The notes under the pieces: generated by a model
The model's input: only the letters and a program-made list of their open reading frames with translations
Database searches by the model: none
What the model was told of the DNA's origin: nothing
Source: DASWIP01 sp036397635
Lineage (GTDB): Bacteria > Actinomycetota > AC-67
Length of the DNA: 58,436 bases
Direction of reading: 5' to 3'
NCBI GenBank assembly: GCA_036397635.1
Contig: DASWIP010000064.1
Location: forward strand, 1 to 58,436
In this document: in pieces, positions 8,623 through 16,994 of the stretch
How the letters are laid out: each line of letters starts with the position of its first letter
Numbering within the stretch: the first letter of the stretch is position 1
Program-made: the position numbers and the translations under genes

Positions 8623-8883
8623 ATGCCTGAGCTCAGTCGCTTCTACGGGATCGTCATCCGGATGTTCCATGGCGACCATCCGCCACCGCATCTGGATGCG
8701 GAGTACCAGGGACACCGGGCCCAGATCGGACTGCACCCGCTCGTGTTGCGGCGGGGCCGGCTCCCGCCGAGGGTCGCAGGACTCGTGATCGAGTGGACCA
8801 CTATGCATCGAGATGCCCTTCTGCGAAACTGGTGGCTGGCACAGCGGCGCCTTCCTGTTGATCGGGTCCCTCCGTTGGAGTGA
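8623..8883 (+). CDS. DUF4160 protein, possible toxin-antitoxin partner
   Basis: An 86-residue protein with the DUF4160 signature: MPELSRFYGIVIRMFHGDHPPPHLDAEYQG, where Phe-x-Asp-His-x-PPH is the conserved core. The C-terminal half (VAGLVIEWTTMHRDALLRNWWLAQR) fits the family. DUF4160 genes are usually followed by a DUF2442 gene, as here, and the pair is regarded as toxin-antitoxin-like without firm biochemistry. Its stop overlaps the next start as GTGA. Confidence 0.85.
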   Translation: MPELSRFYGIVIRMFHGDHPPPHLDAEYQGHRAQIGLHPLVLRRGRLPPRVAGLVIEWTTMHRDALLRNWWLAQRRLPVDRVPPLE

Positions 8884-9173
8884 CCGTGGGATACATCGGG
8901 TACGAAGTCCTCCACGTCGAGCAGCTCGGCGGCTATCGGCTCCGGCTGCGCTTCGCCGACGGCTCGATCGGCGACGTCGACATCGCCGAGATCCTCGGCA
9001 GGTTCACGGGCGTGTTCGCGCCGCTCGCCGACCCATCCTTCTTCGCCCGCGTCGAAGCCGATCCCGATGCGGCCACGCTGGTCTGGCCGGGTGGAGAGAT
9101 CGACATCGCGCCCGAGACGCTCTACGAAGCAGCCACCGGCCGGTCCGCAGACCAGGCCGGCGCGCGCGCCTGA
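8880..9173 (+). CDS. DUF2442 protein paired with DUF4160
   Basis: A 97-residue protein starting at GTG and overlapping the DUF4160 stop (GTGA). It contains YRLRLRFADGSIGDVDIAEIL, FAPLADPSFFARVEADPDAATLVWPGGEIDIAPETLYEAA, the typical DUF2442 sequence. The two genes are translationally coupled. Function is not established for the family; a regulatory or antitoxin role is inferred from its constant association with DUF4160. Confidence 0.85.
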   Translation: MTVGYIGYEVLHVEQLGGYRLRLRFADGSIGDVDIAEILGRFTGVFAPLADPSFFARVEADPDAATLVWPGGEIDIAPETLYEAATGRSADQAGARA

Positions 9174-9202
9174 GCCGCGCGCCCGGCTATCGTAGGACCG
9201 AG

Positions 9203-10741
9203 ATGACCGAGAACCATCAAGCTGAAGACAACCTGGCGAAGCTCGCCGGGACCGTGCGCGCGGGCGGCGCGCAGAAGTATCACGAAGCGGCGGCGTCGAA
9301 AGGGAAGCTCTTCTGCCGCGCGCGCCTGGAACTGTTGCTCGACGAAGGTTCTTTCGTCGAGGACGCGCTGTTCGCCAACGTCCAAGCCGGCGACCTGCCG
9401 GCCGATGGCGTGGTCACCGGCGTCGGGCGGATCCACGGACGGCCGGTCGCGGTGATGGCGAACGACTCGACCGTCAAGGCAGGGTCGTGGGGAGCGCGCA
9501 CGGTCGAGAAGATCCTGCGCATCCAGGAAACCGCGATGCGGCTGCGCGTCCCGATGCTGTACCTGGTCGACTCGGCCGGCGCGCGCATCACCGATCAGAT
9601 CCAGATGTTCCCCGGCCGTCGCGGTGCCGGCCGCATCTTCTCGAACCAGGTGCACATGAGCGGCATGGTGCCGCAGGTCTGTCTGCTGTTCGGCCCGTCG
9701 GCGGCAGGCGGCGCGTACATCCCCGCGTTCTGCGACGTGGTCGTCATGGTCGAAGGGAACGCATCGATGTACCTGGGCTCGCCACGGATGGCGGAAGAAG
9801 TGATCGGCGAGAAGGTCACGCTCGAGGAGATGGGCGGCGCGCGCATGCACTGCACCGTGTCCGGCTGCGGCGATGTGCTCGTGCAGACCGAGGAGGAGGC
9901 GCTCGCGTGGTGCCGGCGCTACGTGGCGTTCTTGCCGCAGAACTACGCGGAGGTCCCGTCGCGGATCGACGCGCGCCCGCCGGACGAGCATCGCTCTATC
10001 GCCGAGATGATCCCCTCGAACCAGAACAAGCCGTTCGACATGCGCGAAGTCGTGCTCGCGGTGGTCGACGGCGGCTCGTGGTGTGAGATCAAGGAGCTGT
10101 TCGCAGCCGAGTTGATCACGGGCCTGGCGCGCCTCGGCGGTCACGTCGTCGGCGTGCTCGCGAACCAGCCCAAGGTGCGCGGCGGCGTGCTGTTCGTGGA
10201 CTCGGCCGATAAGGCCGCGCGCTTCATCTGGCTGTGCGACGCCTTCAACATCCCTCTGGTGTTCCTGGCCGACGTGCCCGGGTTCATGATCGGCTCGAAG
10301 GTCGAGCGGGACGGCATCATCCGGCACGGCGCGAAGATGATCAGCGCGGTGACCGAGGCGACCGTGCCGAAGTTCAGCGTGATCGTGCGCAAGGCCTACG
10401 GCGCAGGGCTGTACGCGATGGCCGGCCCCGCGTTCGACCCGGAAGCCACGATCGCGCTGCCCCAGGCGATGATCGCCGTGATGGGTCCCGAGGCCGCCGT
10501 CAACGCCGTCTTCGCGAACAAGATCGCGGAGCTTCCCGAGGAGGAGCGTCCCGCCTTCATCGAGGCCAAGCGAGAGGAGTACCGCGAGGACATCGACATC
10601 TTCCGTCTCGCCAGCGAGCTGGTCGTCGACGTGATCATCGACCCCGACGCGCTGCGGGACGAGCTGATCGCGCGACTTGATGTCACATCCACGCGCGCAC
10701 GCACCGGCTCGCCGAAACGCCGCCCCGTCACGCCCGTCTAA
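9203..10741 (+). CDS. Acyl-CoA carboxylase, carboxyltransferase (beta) subunit
   Basis: A 512-residue carboxyl transferase with N- and C-terminal crotonase-like halves. It has YLVDSAGARITDQIQMFPGRRGAGRIF, LLFGPSAAGGAYIPAFCDVVVM and MYLGSPRMAEEVIGE (biotin/CoA pocket) and, in the second half, VFLADVPGFMIGSKVERDGIIRHGAKMI with YGAGLYAMAGPAFDPE. It transfers carboxyl groups from biotin to an acyl-CoA. With HMG-CoA lyase and a hydratase nearby, methylcrotonyl-CoA is a possible substrate, but the sequence does not decide between it and propionyl- or acetyl-CoA. No biotin-carboxylase subunit is encoded in this window. Confidence 0.9.
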   Translation: MTENHQAEDNLAKLAGTVRAGGAQKYHEAAASKGKLFCRARLELLLDEGSFVEDALFANVQAGDLPADGVVTGVGRIHGRPVAVMANDSTVKAGSWGARTVEKILRIQETAMRLRVPMLYLVDSAGARITDQIQMFPGRRGAGRIFSNQVHMSGMVPQVCLLFGPSAAGGAYIPAFCDVVVMVEGNASMYLGSPRMAEEVIGEKVTLEEMGGARMHCTVSGCGDVLVQTEEEALAWCRRYVAFLPQNYAEVPSRIDARPPDEHRSIAEMIPSNQNKPFDMREVVLAVVDGGSWCEIKELFAAELITGLARLGGHVVGVLANQPKVRGGVLFVDSADKAARFIWLCDAFNIPLVFLADVPGFMIGSKVERDGIIRHGAKMISAVTEATVPKFSVIVRKAYGAGLYAMAGPAFDPEATIALPQAMIAVMGPEAAVNAVFANKIAELPEEERPAFIEAKREEYREDIDIFRLASELVVDVIIDPDALRDELIARLDVTSTRARTGSPKRRPVTPV

Positions 10742-10848
10742 GACCACACGCGTCGCGCGCGTCCGGTTCGGGACGTTCCGCCTGCTGCTCCTACCCTTGC
10801 ACCGCGCGCGCCAGCGCGTAGCATCGCCCTCCTCCGGAGCCATCCCCG

Positions 10849-10926
10849 CAGACGCCGCGGATCGCACCCCACGCGATCCCTTCCCCTCAGACACCGCGGA
10901 TCGCACCCCATGCGATCCCTTCCCCT
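10849..10926. repeat. Two 39-bp tandem repeats, each with a hairpin
   Basis: Units at 10849-10887 and 10888-10926 differ at two positions. Each contains GGATCGC and GCGATCC as a 7-bp stem around a 7-nt C-rich loop (first copy 10859-10879). They lie between the carboxyltransferase gene and the signal-peptide gene at 10968. They may be a double terminator or leader element, or simply a duplicated sequence; no U-run follows. Confidence 0.8.
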
Positions 10927-10967
10927 ACCGATCGGCCTTCTCCCACGCTTCCCGGTTGGAGGGACAC

Positions 10968-11738
10968 ATGAGCACCACCACAGGTCGCCGCGCGCTGCGC
11001 GCGACCATCGTGCTCGCGCTCGCGATCGCAACGATCGCAAGCGTCGGGCGCATCGCCTTCTCCGACGGCGCCGACGACAAGCCGGCACCGCTCACGCTCG
11101 CCGAAGGGCAACACGTCGCCGATCCACCGCCGTTCCCCGGCGAGCACGTCGAAGCCTCGCCCGAACCGTTCACGGTTCCCGCGCGCGCGGCCACCCCCGC
11201 CAGCGTGACCTGCCCGCGAGGATGGTCGTGGTTCGACAACCCGGTCATGCACGTCGGCCTCTGCGTTCCGGCAGGCTGGGGCTTCACCGATTTCACATCG
11301 GCCACGCCGATGACGCAGATCCCCAGCGAGCAGCTCACCGGCCTTCACCTGGTGAGCACGCGCGCATTCCCCTGGATGCCCGGCGATATGCCCTTCGACG
11401 TGATCGCCACGCGAGGGATCGTCGACGTCGAGATGATGCTGCTCGAGCCGGGCATCGTCGCCACCTCTGAGTGCGAGCCGGCTGCCCCCCGGCTGGTCTC
11501 GGGCACAACGTTCCTGGTGTGCGATCAGGCCTACGACGCGCTGGGACTACCGGCGCTGACCGGCGACGTGCGCGCGATCAAGATCGCCGTACCGCTGCTC
11601 AGCACACCCGACACGGCGTACCCGAGCGCGGACCTGCTCGGCGCGCGGCTCCTGATCATCGCCCGACTCTCCCCGACGACCTCACTCAAGGAGGTGGACT
11701 CGCTGTGGAAGCTCGTCGACAGCATCAGGGCGTCCTGA
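10968..11738 (+). CDS. Exported protein of unknown function
   Basis: A 256-residue protein with ATG at 10968 preceded by GGAGGG. The N-terminus (MSTTTGRRALRATIVLALAIATIASVGRIAF) is a signal peptide or membrane anchor. The ectodomain has ASVTCPRGWSWFDNPVMHVGLCVPAGWGF, a pattern seen in small secreted actinobacterial proteins, and four cysteines. The C-terminal segment (LLGARLLIIARLSPTTSLKEVDSLWKLVDSIRAS) resembles lipoproteins that carry a photosystem-like PsbP/Mog1 fold, but this is uncertain. Its end overlaps the downstream M23-like gene by 34 bp. Confidence 0.7.
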   Translation: MSTTTGRRALRATIVLALAIATIASVGRIAFSDGADDKPAPLTLAEGQHVADPPPFPGEHVEASPEPFTVPARAATPASVTCPRGWSWFDNPVMHVGLCVPAGWGFTDFTSATPMTQIPSEQLTGLHLVSTRAFPWMPGDMPFDVIATRGIVDVEMMLLEPGIVATSECEPAAPRLVSGTTFLVCDQAYDALGLPALTGDVRAIKIAVPLLSTPDTAYPSADLLGARLLIIARLSPTTSLKEVDSLWKLVDSIRAS

Positions 11739-12760
11739 GTGCGCGCGGCGCGCTGCTCGTGGCGATCGCCACGGCGACCGTGTGGCTGAGCGCCACACCC
11801 GCCGACGCGCACAACGAATGGAAAGGTGGCTACCGCAAATGGCCGTGGCGAGCCGGCACAGGTATCACGCTCTCCACGCTGCCCGGCGAGTGCCCGCACT
11901 GCCCGGGCGTCCAATCCTCGTCGGCGTGGAAGGCGATCGACGCCACGATGAAGTACGAGACCGTTTACTCGATCGGACCAGGACGGATCGACCGCTGGGA
12001 GCCCAGCGGCGGCAAGGCAGGGAAGTACCTGCGCATCCTCGGCGACGACGGGCTCTACATCACATACGAGCACCTCAGCCAGGCGCTGGTCACCTCCGGC
12101 CGCGTCGTCGCCGGCCAGCCGATCGCGGCCAGCGGCTGTTCGGGGAACTGCAGCGGCCCGCACCTGCACTTCCAACGCCACGACGGTCCGTCGTTCAGCT
12201 CCAAGGCGCGAGCTCTGGTCGAGATCTCGGGGCACGGCGCCCCCGCGAGTGACCCGCTCGCGCACACGGCCTACACCAGCGACAACGCCGGCATCGGGTA
12301 CAACGCCGGCGGGGGTGTCAGCTCCAAGATGCAGGCCGTGTACGCCGCCCAAGGCGGCTACGACTCGATCGGCATCACAGCCGATGTCGGAGACGCGTGG
12401 TCCCCCTGCCGGAAGGACTCGATCTACGGCACCTGGTACCGGTACTACTGCGCCGGCTCCAGCGAATGGAAGGGCGGCGTGCAGACGTTCTACGCCGCGA
12501 GCCAGCGACCGAAGGCGATCATGCAGCGCGGCAGCAACGTTCACGTGCTCCACACCGGCCTGCTGGCCGCCTACACCGAACGGATGAACGACTCGGATTG
12601 GGTCTACATCATCGGCTATCCGACCAGCAACCCGATCTTCACGCAGAGCGGCTACAAGCAGACCTTCGACGAAGGCATCGCGTGGGTGTATCCGGCGAAT
12701 TGTATCGAGGATCTGTACGCCAACGATGGCCGGCATCGCCGGTACTACTTCTGCGACTGA
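11705..12760 (+). CDS. Secreted M23-family (LytM-like) protein, metal site degenerate
   Basis: A 351-residue protein. The GTG at 11705 is chosen because AAGGAGG stands 10 bp upstream and the signal peptide (GALLVAIATATVWLSATPADA) follows at once. Residues about 70-190 form the lasso/M23 domain with YITYEHLSQALV and SGCSGNCSGPHLHFQ (His-x-His). The first zinc motif, normally His-x-x-x-Asp, reads Trp-Lys-Ala-Ile-Asp, so one metal ligand is missing and peptidase activity is doubtful. The C-terminal part is rich in Tyr, Trp and Cys and may bind cell wall or sugar. It overlaps the upstream gene by 34 bp. Confidence 0.82.
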   Translation: MEARRQHQGVLSARGALLVAIATATVWLSATPADAHNEWKGGYRKWPWRAGTGITLSTLPGECPHCPGVQSSSAWKAIDATMKYETVYSIGPGRIDRWEPSGGKAGKYLRILGDDGLYITYEHLSQALVTSGRVVAGQPIAASGCSGNCSGPHLHFQRHDGPSFSSKARALVEISGHGAPASDPLAHTAYTSDNAGIGYNAGGGVSSKMQAVYAAQGGYDSIGITADVGDAWSPCRKDSIYGTWYRYYCAGSSEWKGGVQTFYAASQRPKAIMQRGSNVHVLHTGLLAAYTERMNDSDWVYIIGYPTSNPIFTQSGYKQTFDEGIAWVYPANCIEDLYANDGRHRRYYFCD

Positions 12761-12763
12761 GGA

Positions 12764-13393
12764 ATGACGATGCGAACCTCCACCGTTGCGCTCGCTCTCC
12801 TGCTCAGCTTGACCGGCGGGAGCGCGGGCCCTGAACCACCCGACTGTGTGACGGATGCGCTCACCGGAGAAAGCGACACGACACCTGCCGCCGCGGCACC
12901 GCGCATCGAGCCCGCCATCGGTACCGTGGACACGGTGGTGCGGATCGAAGGTGAAGGCTTTCCGGTCGGCGAGAGCGTGATGCTGATCGCGATCTACGCC
13001 GAGAAAGGGTGCGTGATCCAGGGCCTGGGCGACCAGCTGCTCGGTGCGACCCGCGTCGATCCCGACGGGGTGTACCGGATGGAGCGGCCATGGCCGGAGC
13101 GATTCACCCCGCTGCTCGGGCGAGGCTCCTTCCCGCCAACCTCGTTACCGGACGGGTCCTATTACATAGCGGCGCTACCGTGCGCGCGACCCGACGAGTG
13201 CTCGCTGACCGAGGCGAGCGCTCCCGGAGGTCCGTTCGTGCAGTCCCGGTCGGCCGGCACGGTCGGCGACGAGGAACCCCTCGATGGGCGCGATCGCTCG
13301 GAAGGCGTTCCCGTCGGCGGCGTGGCCGGGGCGGGAGCCGGCGCTTTCGTGATCCTTGCCGGAGTGATGCTGCTTCGCAGACTGACCAGATGA
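12764..13393 (+). CDS. Exported protein with C-terminal membrane anchor
   Basis: A 209-residue protein with ATG at 12764 (or 12770) just after the M23-like gene. The signal peptide is MTMRTSTVALALLLSLTGGSAG. Residues about 45-140 form an IPT/TIG-like beta domain (IEPAIGTVDTVVRIEGEGFPVGESVMLIAIY...DPDGVYRM). The C-terminus is a Gly/Ala-rich hydrophobic helix (GAGAGAFVILAGVMLLRRLTR) with a positive tail, so the protein is probably anchored outside. It is co-transcribed with the two preceding exported proteins. Confidence 0.75.
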   Translation: MTMRTSTVALALLLSLTGGSAGPEPPDCVTDALTGESDTTPAAAAPRIEPAIGTVDTVVRIEGEGFPVGESVMLIAIYAEKGCVIQGLGDQLLGATRVDPDGVYRMERPWPERFTPLLGRGSFPPTSLPDGSYYIAALPCARPDECSLTEASAPGGPFVQSRSAGTVGDEEPLDGRDRSEGVPVGGVAGAGAGAFVILAGVMLLRRLTR

Positions 13394-13410
13394 TCCCCGT
13401 CCCCACTCGC

Positions 13411-13436
13411 GGGCGGCGGCCGTCAGGCCGCCGCCC
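13411..13436. terminator. GC-rich hairpin after the exported-protein operon
   Basis: GGGCGGCGGCC and GGCCGCCGCCC form a perfect 11-bp stem with a GTCA loop, 18 bp after the stop at 13393. There is no U-run on the plus strand (TCCCCCC follows), but in high-GC genomes such strong hairpins often terminate transcription. Confidence 0.65.
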
Positions 13437-13459
13437 TCCCCCCTTGATAGGGTCCAGCC

Positions 13460-14245
13460 ATGCAGCGGATACGCGCGGGCGACGCCGACATCGCCTTCGA
13501 CGTCACCGGCGTCGGCGATCCGCTGCTGCTCATCATGGGCCTCGGCGCCGACTCGAAGATGTGGATGCTGCAGACCCCGACCTTCTCCGAGCGCCTGCGC
13601 TGCATCACCTTCGACAACCGAGGCGTCGGCGAGTCATCGATCCCGGAGGGTCCCTACTCGACCGAGCAGATGGCCGGCGACGCTCTCGCGGTCCTCGACG
13701 CCCTCGATGTCGAGCGCGCCCACGTGCTGGGCATCTCGCTCGGCGGCGCGATCGCGCAACAGGTCGCCCTGAAGGCCCCCGAGCGGGTCCGCTCACTGGT
13801 GCTCGCGGCGACCTGGGCCGAACAGAACGCCTACACCGCGCGCATGGCCCGCGTCGGACGGATCATCGCCGACATCGGACACGACGCGCTGGTGCGCGCA
13901 TCCATGCTGTGGCTGTTCTCTCCCGAGGTGCTGATCGACAACCCCAAGTTCGTCGACGACGTCGAAGCGCTCGCGCTGCAGTTCGCCCCCGACCCCCAGG
14001 CCTTCCTCCGGCAGCTCGACGCGGTCGAGGGCCACGACACGAGCGCCGGGCTTCCGCAGCTGGACGTACCGACCCGCGTGCTTGTCGCCCGCCACGACAT
14101 CATGGTTCCGCCTGAGCTGGGCCGTCGCGTCGCCGCGTTGATCCCCGCCGCCGAGCTGCTCGAGCTGGATGGGGCCCACGCCTTCAACTTCGAGTCGGTC
14201 GAGGCGTTCAATCAGGCTGTGCTGGAGTTCGTCCAGCGCCACTGA
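13460..14245 (+). CDS. Alpha/beta hydrolase
   Basis: A 261-residue alpha/beta-hydrolase-fold enzyme. The motif PLLLIMGLGADSKMW is the oxyanion-hole strand. The nucleophile elbow is LGISLGGAIAQQ. The acid is in VLVARHDIMVPP and the catalytic His in LDGAHAFNFESVEAFN. It resembles 3-oxoadipate enol-lactonase/haloperoxidase-type hydrolases, but substrate cannot be read from sequence. It stands alone between the terminator hairpin and a convergent operon. Confidence 0.88.
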   Translation: MQRIRAGDADIAFDVTGVGDPLLLIMGLGADSKMWMLQTPTFSERLRCITFDNRGVGESSIPEGPYSTEQMAGDALAVLDALDVERAHVLGISLGGAIAQQVALKAPERVRSLVLAATWAEQNAYTARMARVGRIIADIGHDALVRASMLWLFSPEVLIDNPKFVDDVEALALQFAPDPQAFLRQLDAVEGHDTSAGLPQLDVPTRVLVARHDIMVPPELGRRVAALIPAAELLELDGAHAFNFESVEAFNQAVLEFVQRH

Positions 14246-14269
14246 GGCGTCACCGACGGACGCGGAAGC

Positions 14270-15826
14270 TCAGCGGTCCGCGCGCGCGTCTTCGATCACG
14301 CTCCGGATGAACGGGCCTTTCGCCTCGGTATAGTCGGCTCGGACCATGCTCTGCGCCAGCCGATGCTTGAGCTGCTCGTACTCGCGCGCGGCGCCCGGAT
14401 CCGATCGCAGGCCATCACGGAACGCGAGATAGTCGTCGATGTCGGGATGGCCTTCCTCGTACAGGTGCAGGTGGAAGGTGCGCGCACCGACCGGTCCCTT
14501 GCGGAAGTAGCGCCGGTGCGGGATCTCCCGCTCGTACCGCGGCTCGTACTCGTAACCGATCGCCTCCAGCGCCTCGATGCACGCCGGCGCCCGCTCGAGC
14601 GACGGCACGGTGACCGCGATGTCGATGGTGGGCTTGGCCGCCAACCCGGGAACCGCCGTGCTCCCCACGTGCTCGACGCGCGCGAGCATCCCGTCGAGCG
14701 CGGCGCGCACGCGCGCGGCCTCCTCCTCGAACATCAGCGGCCATCGCAGGTCGTACTCGCTGAGTCGCACGTGCGTCGCCGCGTCCGGATCGTCCCTCAG
14801 CGCGGCCCCCGCGTTGGGATCGGCTCGGTGTCCCCCGACCGCGTCCGCCGGAAGCCGGCCGGTCGCCTCCGACGGAAGCAGGCCGGTCACCTCCGCCGGA
14901 GGCAGACCGGTCACGTCCACCGGCAGCGCCCCCGCAGCCTCCGTCGCGCGGATGAACGACACGAGCGCGTCGGCGAAGTGCTCGGGCCGTTCCATCTGCG
15001 GGTTATGGCCGCAATCCTCGATCACGATCAGATGCGCGCCGGGCAGTCGCGCCGCGGTCGCGTGCCCGACGTGAACGGGCACCACCCGGTCGCCGGCGCC
15101 CCACATCAGCAGCGTCGGCACCCGCAGCGAGGACAGCACGCGCCAAGTGCGCTCGCGCTGCCCCGTGACGGCCCACAGCACCGCGCGCTGCGCAGCCAGG
15201 GAGGCGCGGCGAGCGCTGGGGTCCCGGGCCTTGCGCGCGGCATCGATCTCCAGCAAGCGCACGATCCCGGGATCGACGCGCGACGGATCGACGCAGTTGC
15301 GCGCGAGGCTCTCGGCGACCACGGCCGCGGGATCGCGCCTCCAGTACGCGCGCTGCGCGAGCGGCCCCAGCACCGGCAACGAGCCGGCGACGAACTGCAT
15401 CCCGCCCTTCGACGGCGGACCGTCGTTGGGGAACGCGGGCGCGATAAGCGCCGCGGCCGCGACGCGCTCGGGCCAGGCTGCCGCGAACCACGTCGCGACC
15501 AGTCCGCCGTAGGAGTTCCCGACGACGACGGCGCGATCGATCTCGGTGGCATCGCAGAACGCCCGTACCGCGCCTGCTTGCCACGCGGGCGTGTACGACC
15601 CGACCGGCGCGTCCGAGCGGCCGAACCCCGGCAGGTCCAGCGCGATCGTGCGACGGAACGACGCCAGGTGCGGGATCGCGGGAAAGAACTTCGCGCTCCC
15701 CGATCCGAGCCCATGGATCAGCAGGATCGGCGGATCACCCGGCCCACCGTCCTTGTGAGGATCACCGGGGCCGTCCTCCACGTAGTGGATGCGGACGCCG
15801 CCCAGCGTGACGTTGCGTTCGATCAT
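14270..15826 (-). CDS. Fusion of alpha/beta hydrolase and GrpB/UPF0157 domain
   Basis: A 518-residue two-domain protein. Residues 1-300 are an alpha/beta hydrolase with PPILLIHGLGSGSAKFF, nucleophile VVVGNSYGGLVA, acid WGAGDRVVPVH and His EDCGHNPQMERP. Residues about 310-340 are a linker of four 8-residue repeats (VTGLPPAE, VTGLLPSE, ATGRLPAD, AVGGHRAD). Residues about 350-515 are a GrpB/UPF0157 nucleotidyltransferase-like domain (RVEHVGSTAVPGLAAKPTIDIAV, HRRYFRKG, FHLHLYEEG). The GrpB part has no convincing start of its own. It lies 1 bp downstream of the acyl-CoA dehydrogenase gene, in one operon. Confidence 0.85.
   Translation of the reverse strand: MIERNVTLGGVRIHYVEDGPGDPHKDGGPGDPPILLIHGLGSGSAKFFPAIPHLASFRRTIALDLPGFGRSDAPVGSYTPAWQAGAVRAFCDATEIDRAVVVGNSYGGLVATWFAAAWPERVAAAALIAPAFPNDGPPSKGGMQFVAGSLPVLGPLAQRAYWRRDPAAVVAESLARNCVDPSRVDPGIVRLLEIDAARKARDPSARRASLAAQRAVLWAVTGQRERTWRVLSSLRVPTLLMWGAGDRVVPVHVGHATAARLPGAHLIVIEDCGHNPQMERPEHFADALVSFIRATEAAGALPVDVTGLPPAEVTGLLPSEATGRLPADAVGGHRADPNAGAALRDDPDAATHVRLSEYDLRWPLMFEEEAARVRAALDGMLARVEHVGSTAVPGLAAKPTIDIAVTVPSLERAPACIEALEAIGYEYEPRYEREIPHRRYFRKGPVGARTFHLHLYEEGHPDIDDYLAFRDGLRSDPGAAREYEQLKHRLAQSMVRADYTEAKGPFIRSVIEDARADR
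14837..14932. repeat. 24-bp minisatellite, four copies, in-frame
   Basis: Four imperfect 24-bp units (14837-14860, 14861-14884, 14885-14908, 14909-14932) encode the 8-residue repeat linking the hydrolase and GrpB domains. The unit begins GGTCACCTCCGCCGGAGGCA in one copy. The period keeps the reading frame, so copy number can vary without breaking the gene. Confidence 0.8.
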
Positions 15827-15827
15827 C

Positions 15828-16988
15828 TCACTCTCCGAGCAGCGCGCGCGCGATGATCAGCTTCTGGATCTCGGAGGTCCCTCCGCCGATCGAGAGAAGC
15901 TTCGCGTCGCGGATCGAACGCTCGACCGGGAACTCCTTGATGTAACCGTAACCGCCGAAGATCTGCACCGCTTCGAGCGCGTTCTGTACCGCCACGTCGG
16001 CGATGTGATGCTTCGCGATCGACGCCTCCATCATGTGTGGGCGGCCCTCTTGCTTCAGCCAGGCAGCGTGGTACAGCACCCATCGCGCGGTGTTGATGTT
16101 GATCCGCATGCGCGCGAGCTTGTCCTGGATCATCTCGAACTCGGCGATCGCCTTGCCGAAAGCCTTCCGCTCCTTGACGTACTCGACACAGCCGCGCAAC
16201 TGCGCCTCCATCCCACCTATCGAGGCGGCCACCATCACCGTGCGCTCCCAGTCGAAGCACTCGAACGCGACCTTCCACAGCGCCGATCCTTCCGGCCCGA
16301 GCATCTGCGACGCCGGCACGGCCATGTCGGTGAGATGCAGCTCCGAGGTCGGCGATGAGCGGTTGCCGCTCTTATCGAGGTGCTTGCCGATCTCGAGGCC
16401 GGGCGTGTCACGCTCGACGATGAAGCACGACATCCGCTGTCCCGATGCCGCATCCGGGTCTGTGACGGCGACGACGTTGATCACGTCGGCGATGGGGCCG
16501 TTGGTGATGAACGTCTTCGAACCGTTGATCACGAAGTGGTCGCCGTCCCGGCGCGCTCTGGTCTTGATGGCGGCGGCGTCGCTGCCCGCCTCGGGCTCGG
16601 TGATCGCGAACGCGCCCACCCACTCGCCGCTCGCGAGCTTCGGGAGGTACGTCTGCTTCTGCTCCTCGGTGCCGTGCAGCCAGATCGGGACGGCGCCGAT
16701 GCAGAGGTGCGCGCCCAGCGAGAGCAGCAGGCCGGAGTCGCGGCCCCCCTCCTCCAACCCTTCCAGAGCGAGGCAAGTCGTGATGATGTCGGCGCCCTGC
16801 CCGCCGTACTCCTCCGGGATCGGTAGCCCCGCGAGGCCGAACTCGCCGACCGCGCGCCAGACCGCCGGATCCCAGCGGCCGTCGCGATCGCGAGCATCCG
16901 ATCCCGGCCGCACGACGCGCTCGGAGAAATCACGGACCGCCTTGCGGAACGCGAGCTGCTCCTCGGTGAAGTCGAAGCTGAGGCTCAT
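15828..16988 (-). CDS. Acyl-CoA dehydrogenase
   Basis: A 386-residue flavoenzyme with the three ACAD domains. AFAITEPEAGSDAAAIKTRA and FVINGSKTFITNGPIADV are the FAD/substrate signatures. KERKAFGKAIAEFEMIQDKLARM and QIFGGYGYIKEFPVERSIRDAKLLSIGGGTSEIQKLIIAR form the C-terminal signature. The catalytic-base Glu is expected in the GGxxE-type C-terminal loop (SIGGGTSEIQ). It catalyses alpha,beta-dehydrogenation of an acyl-CoA in the matrix of fatty-acid or branched-chain catabolism. It is upstream of, and 1 bp from, the hydrolase-GrpB gene. Confidence 0.93.
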   Translation of the reverse strand: MSLSFDFTEEQLAFRKAVRDFSERVVRPGSDARDRDGRWDPAVWRAVGEFGLAGLPIPEEYGGQGADIITTCLALEGLEEGGRDSGLLLSLGAHLCIGAVPIWLHGTEEQKQTYLPKLASGEWVGAFAITEPEAGSDAAAIKTRARRDGDHFVINGSKTFITNGPIADVINVVAVTDPDAASGQRMSCFIVERDTPGLEIGKHLDKSGNRSSPTSELHLTDMAVPASQMLGPEGSALWKVAFECFDWERTVMVAASIGGMEAQLRGCVEYVKERKAFGKAIAEFEMIQDKLARMRININTARWVLYHAAWLKQEGRPHMMEASIAKHHIADVAVQNALEAVQIFGGYGYIKEFPVERSIRDAKLLSIGGGTSEIQKLIIARALLGE

Positions 16989-16994
16989 GAGGAT

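Noticed and set aside
9122..10906. Minus-strand frame opposite the carboxyltransferase
   Set aside because: Antisense shadow of a strongly conserved gene, rich in Arg/His/Asp.
13411..13436. CRISPR array or repeat spacer unit
   Set aside because: Single hairpin, no repeated unit; no CRISPR array or cas gene was seen anywhere in the window.
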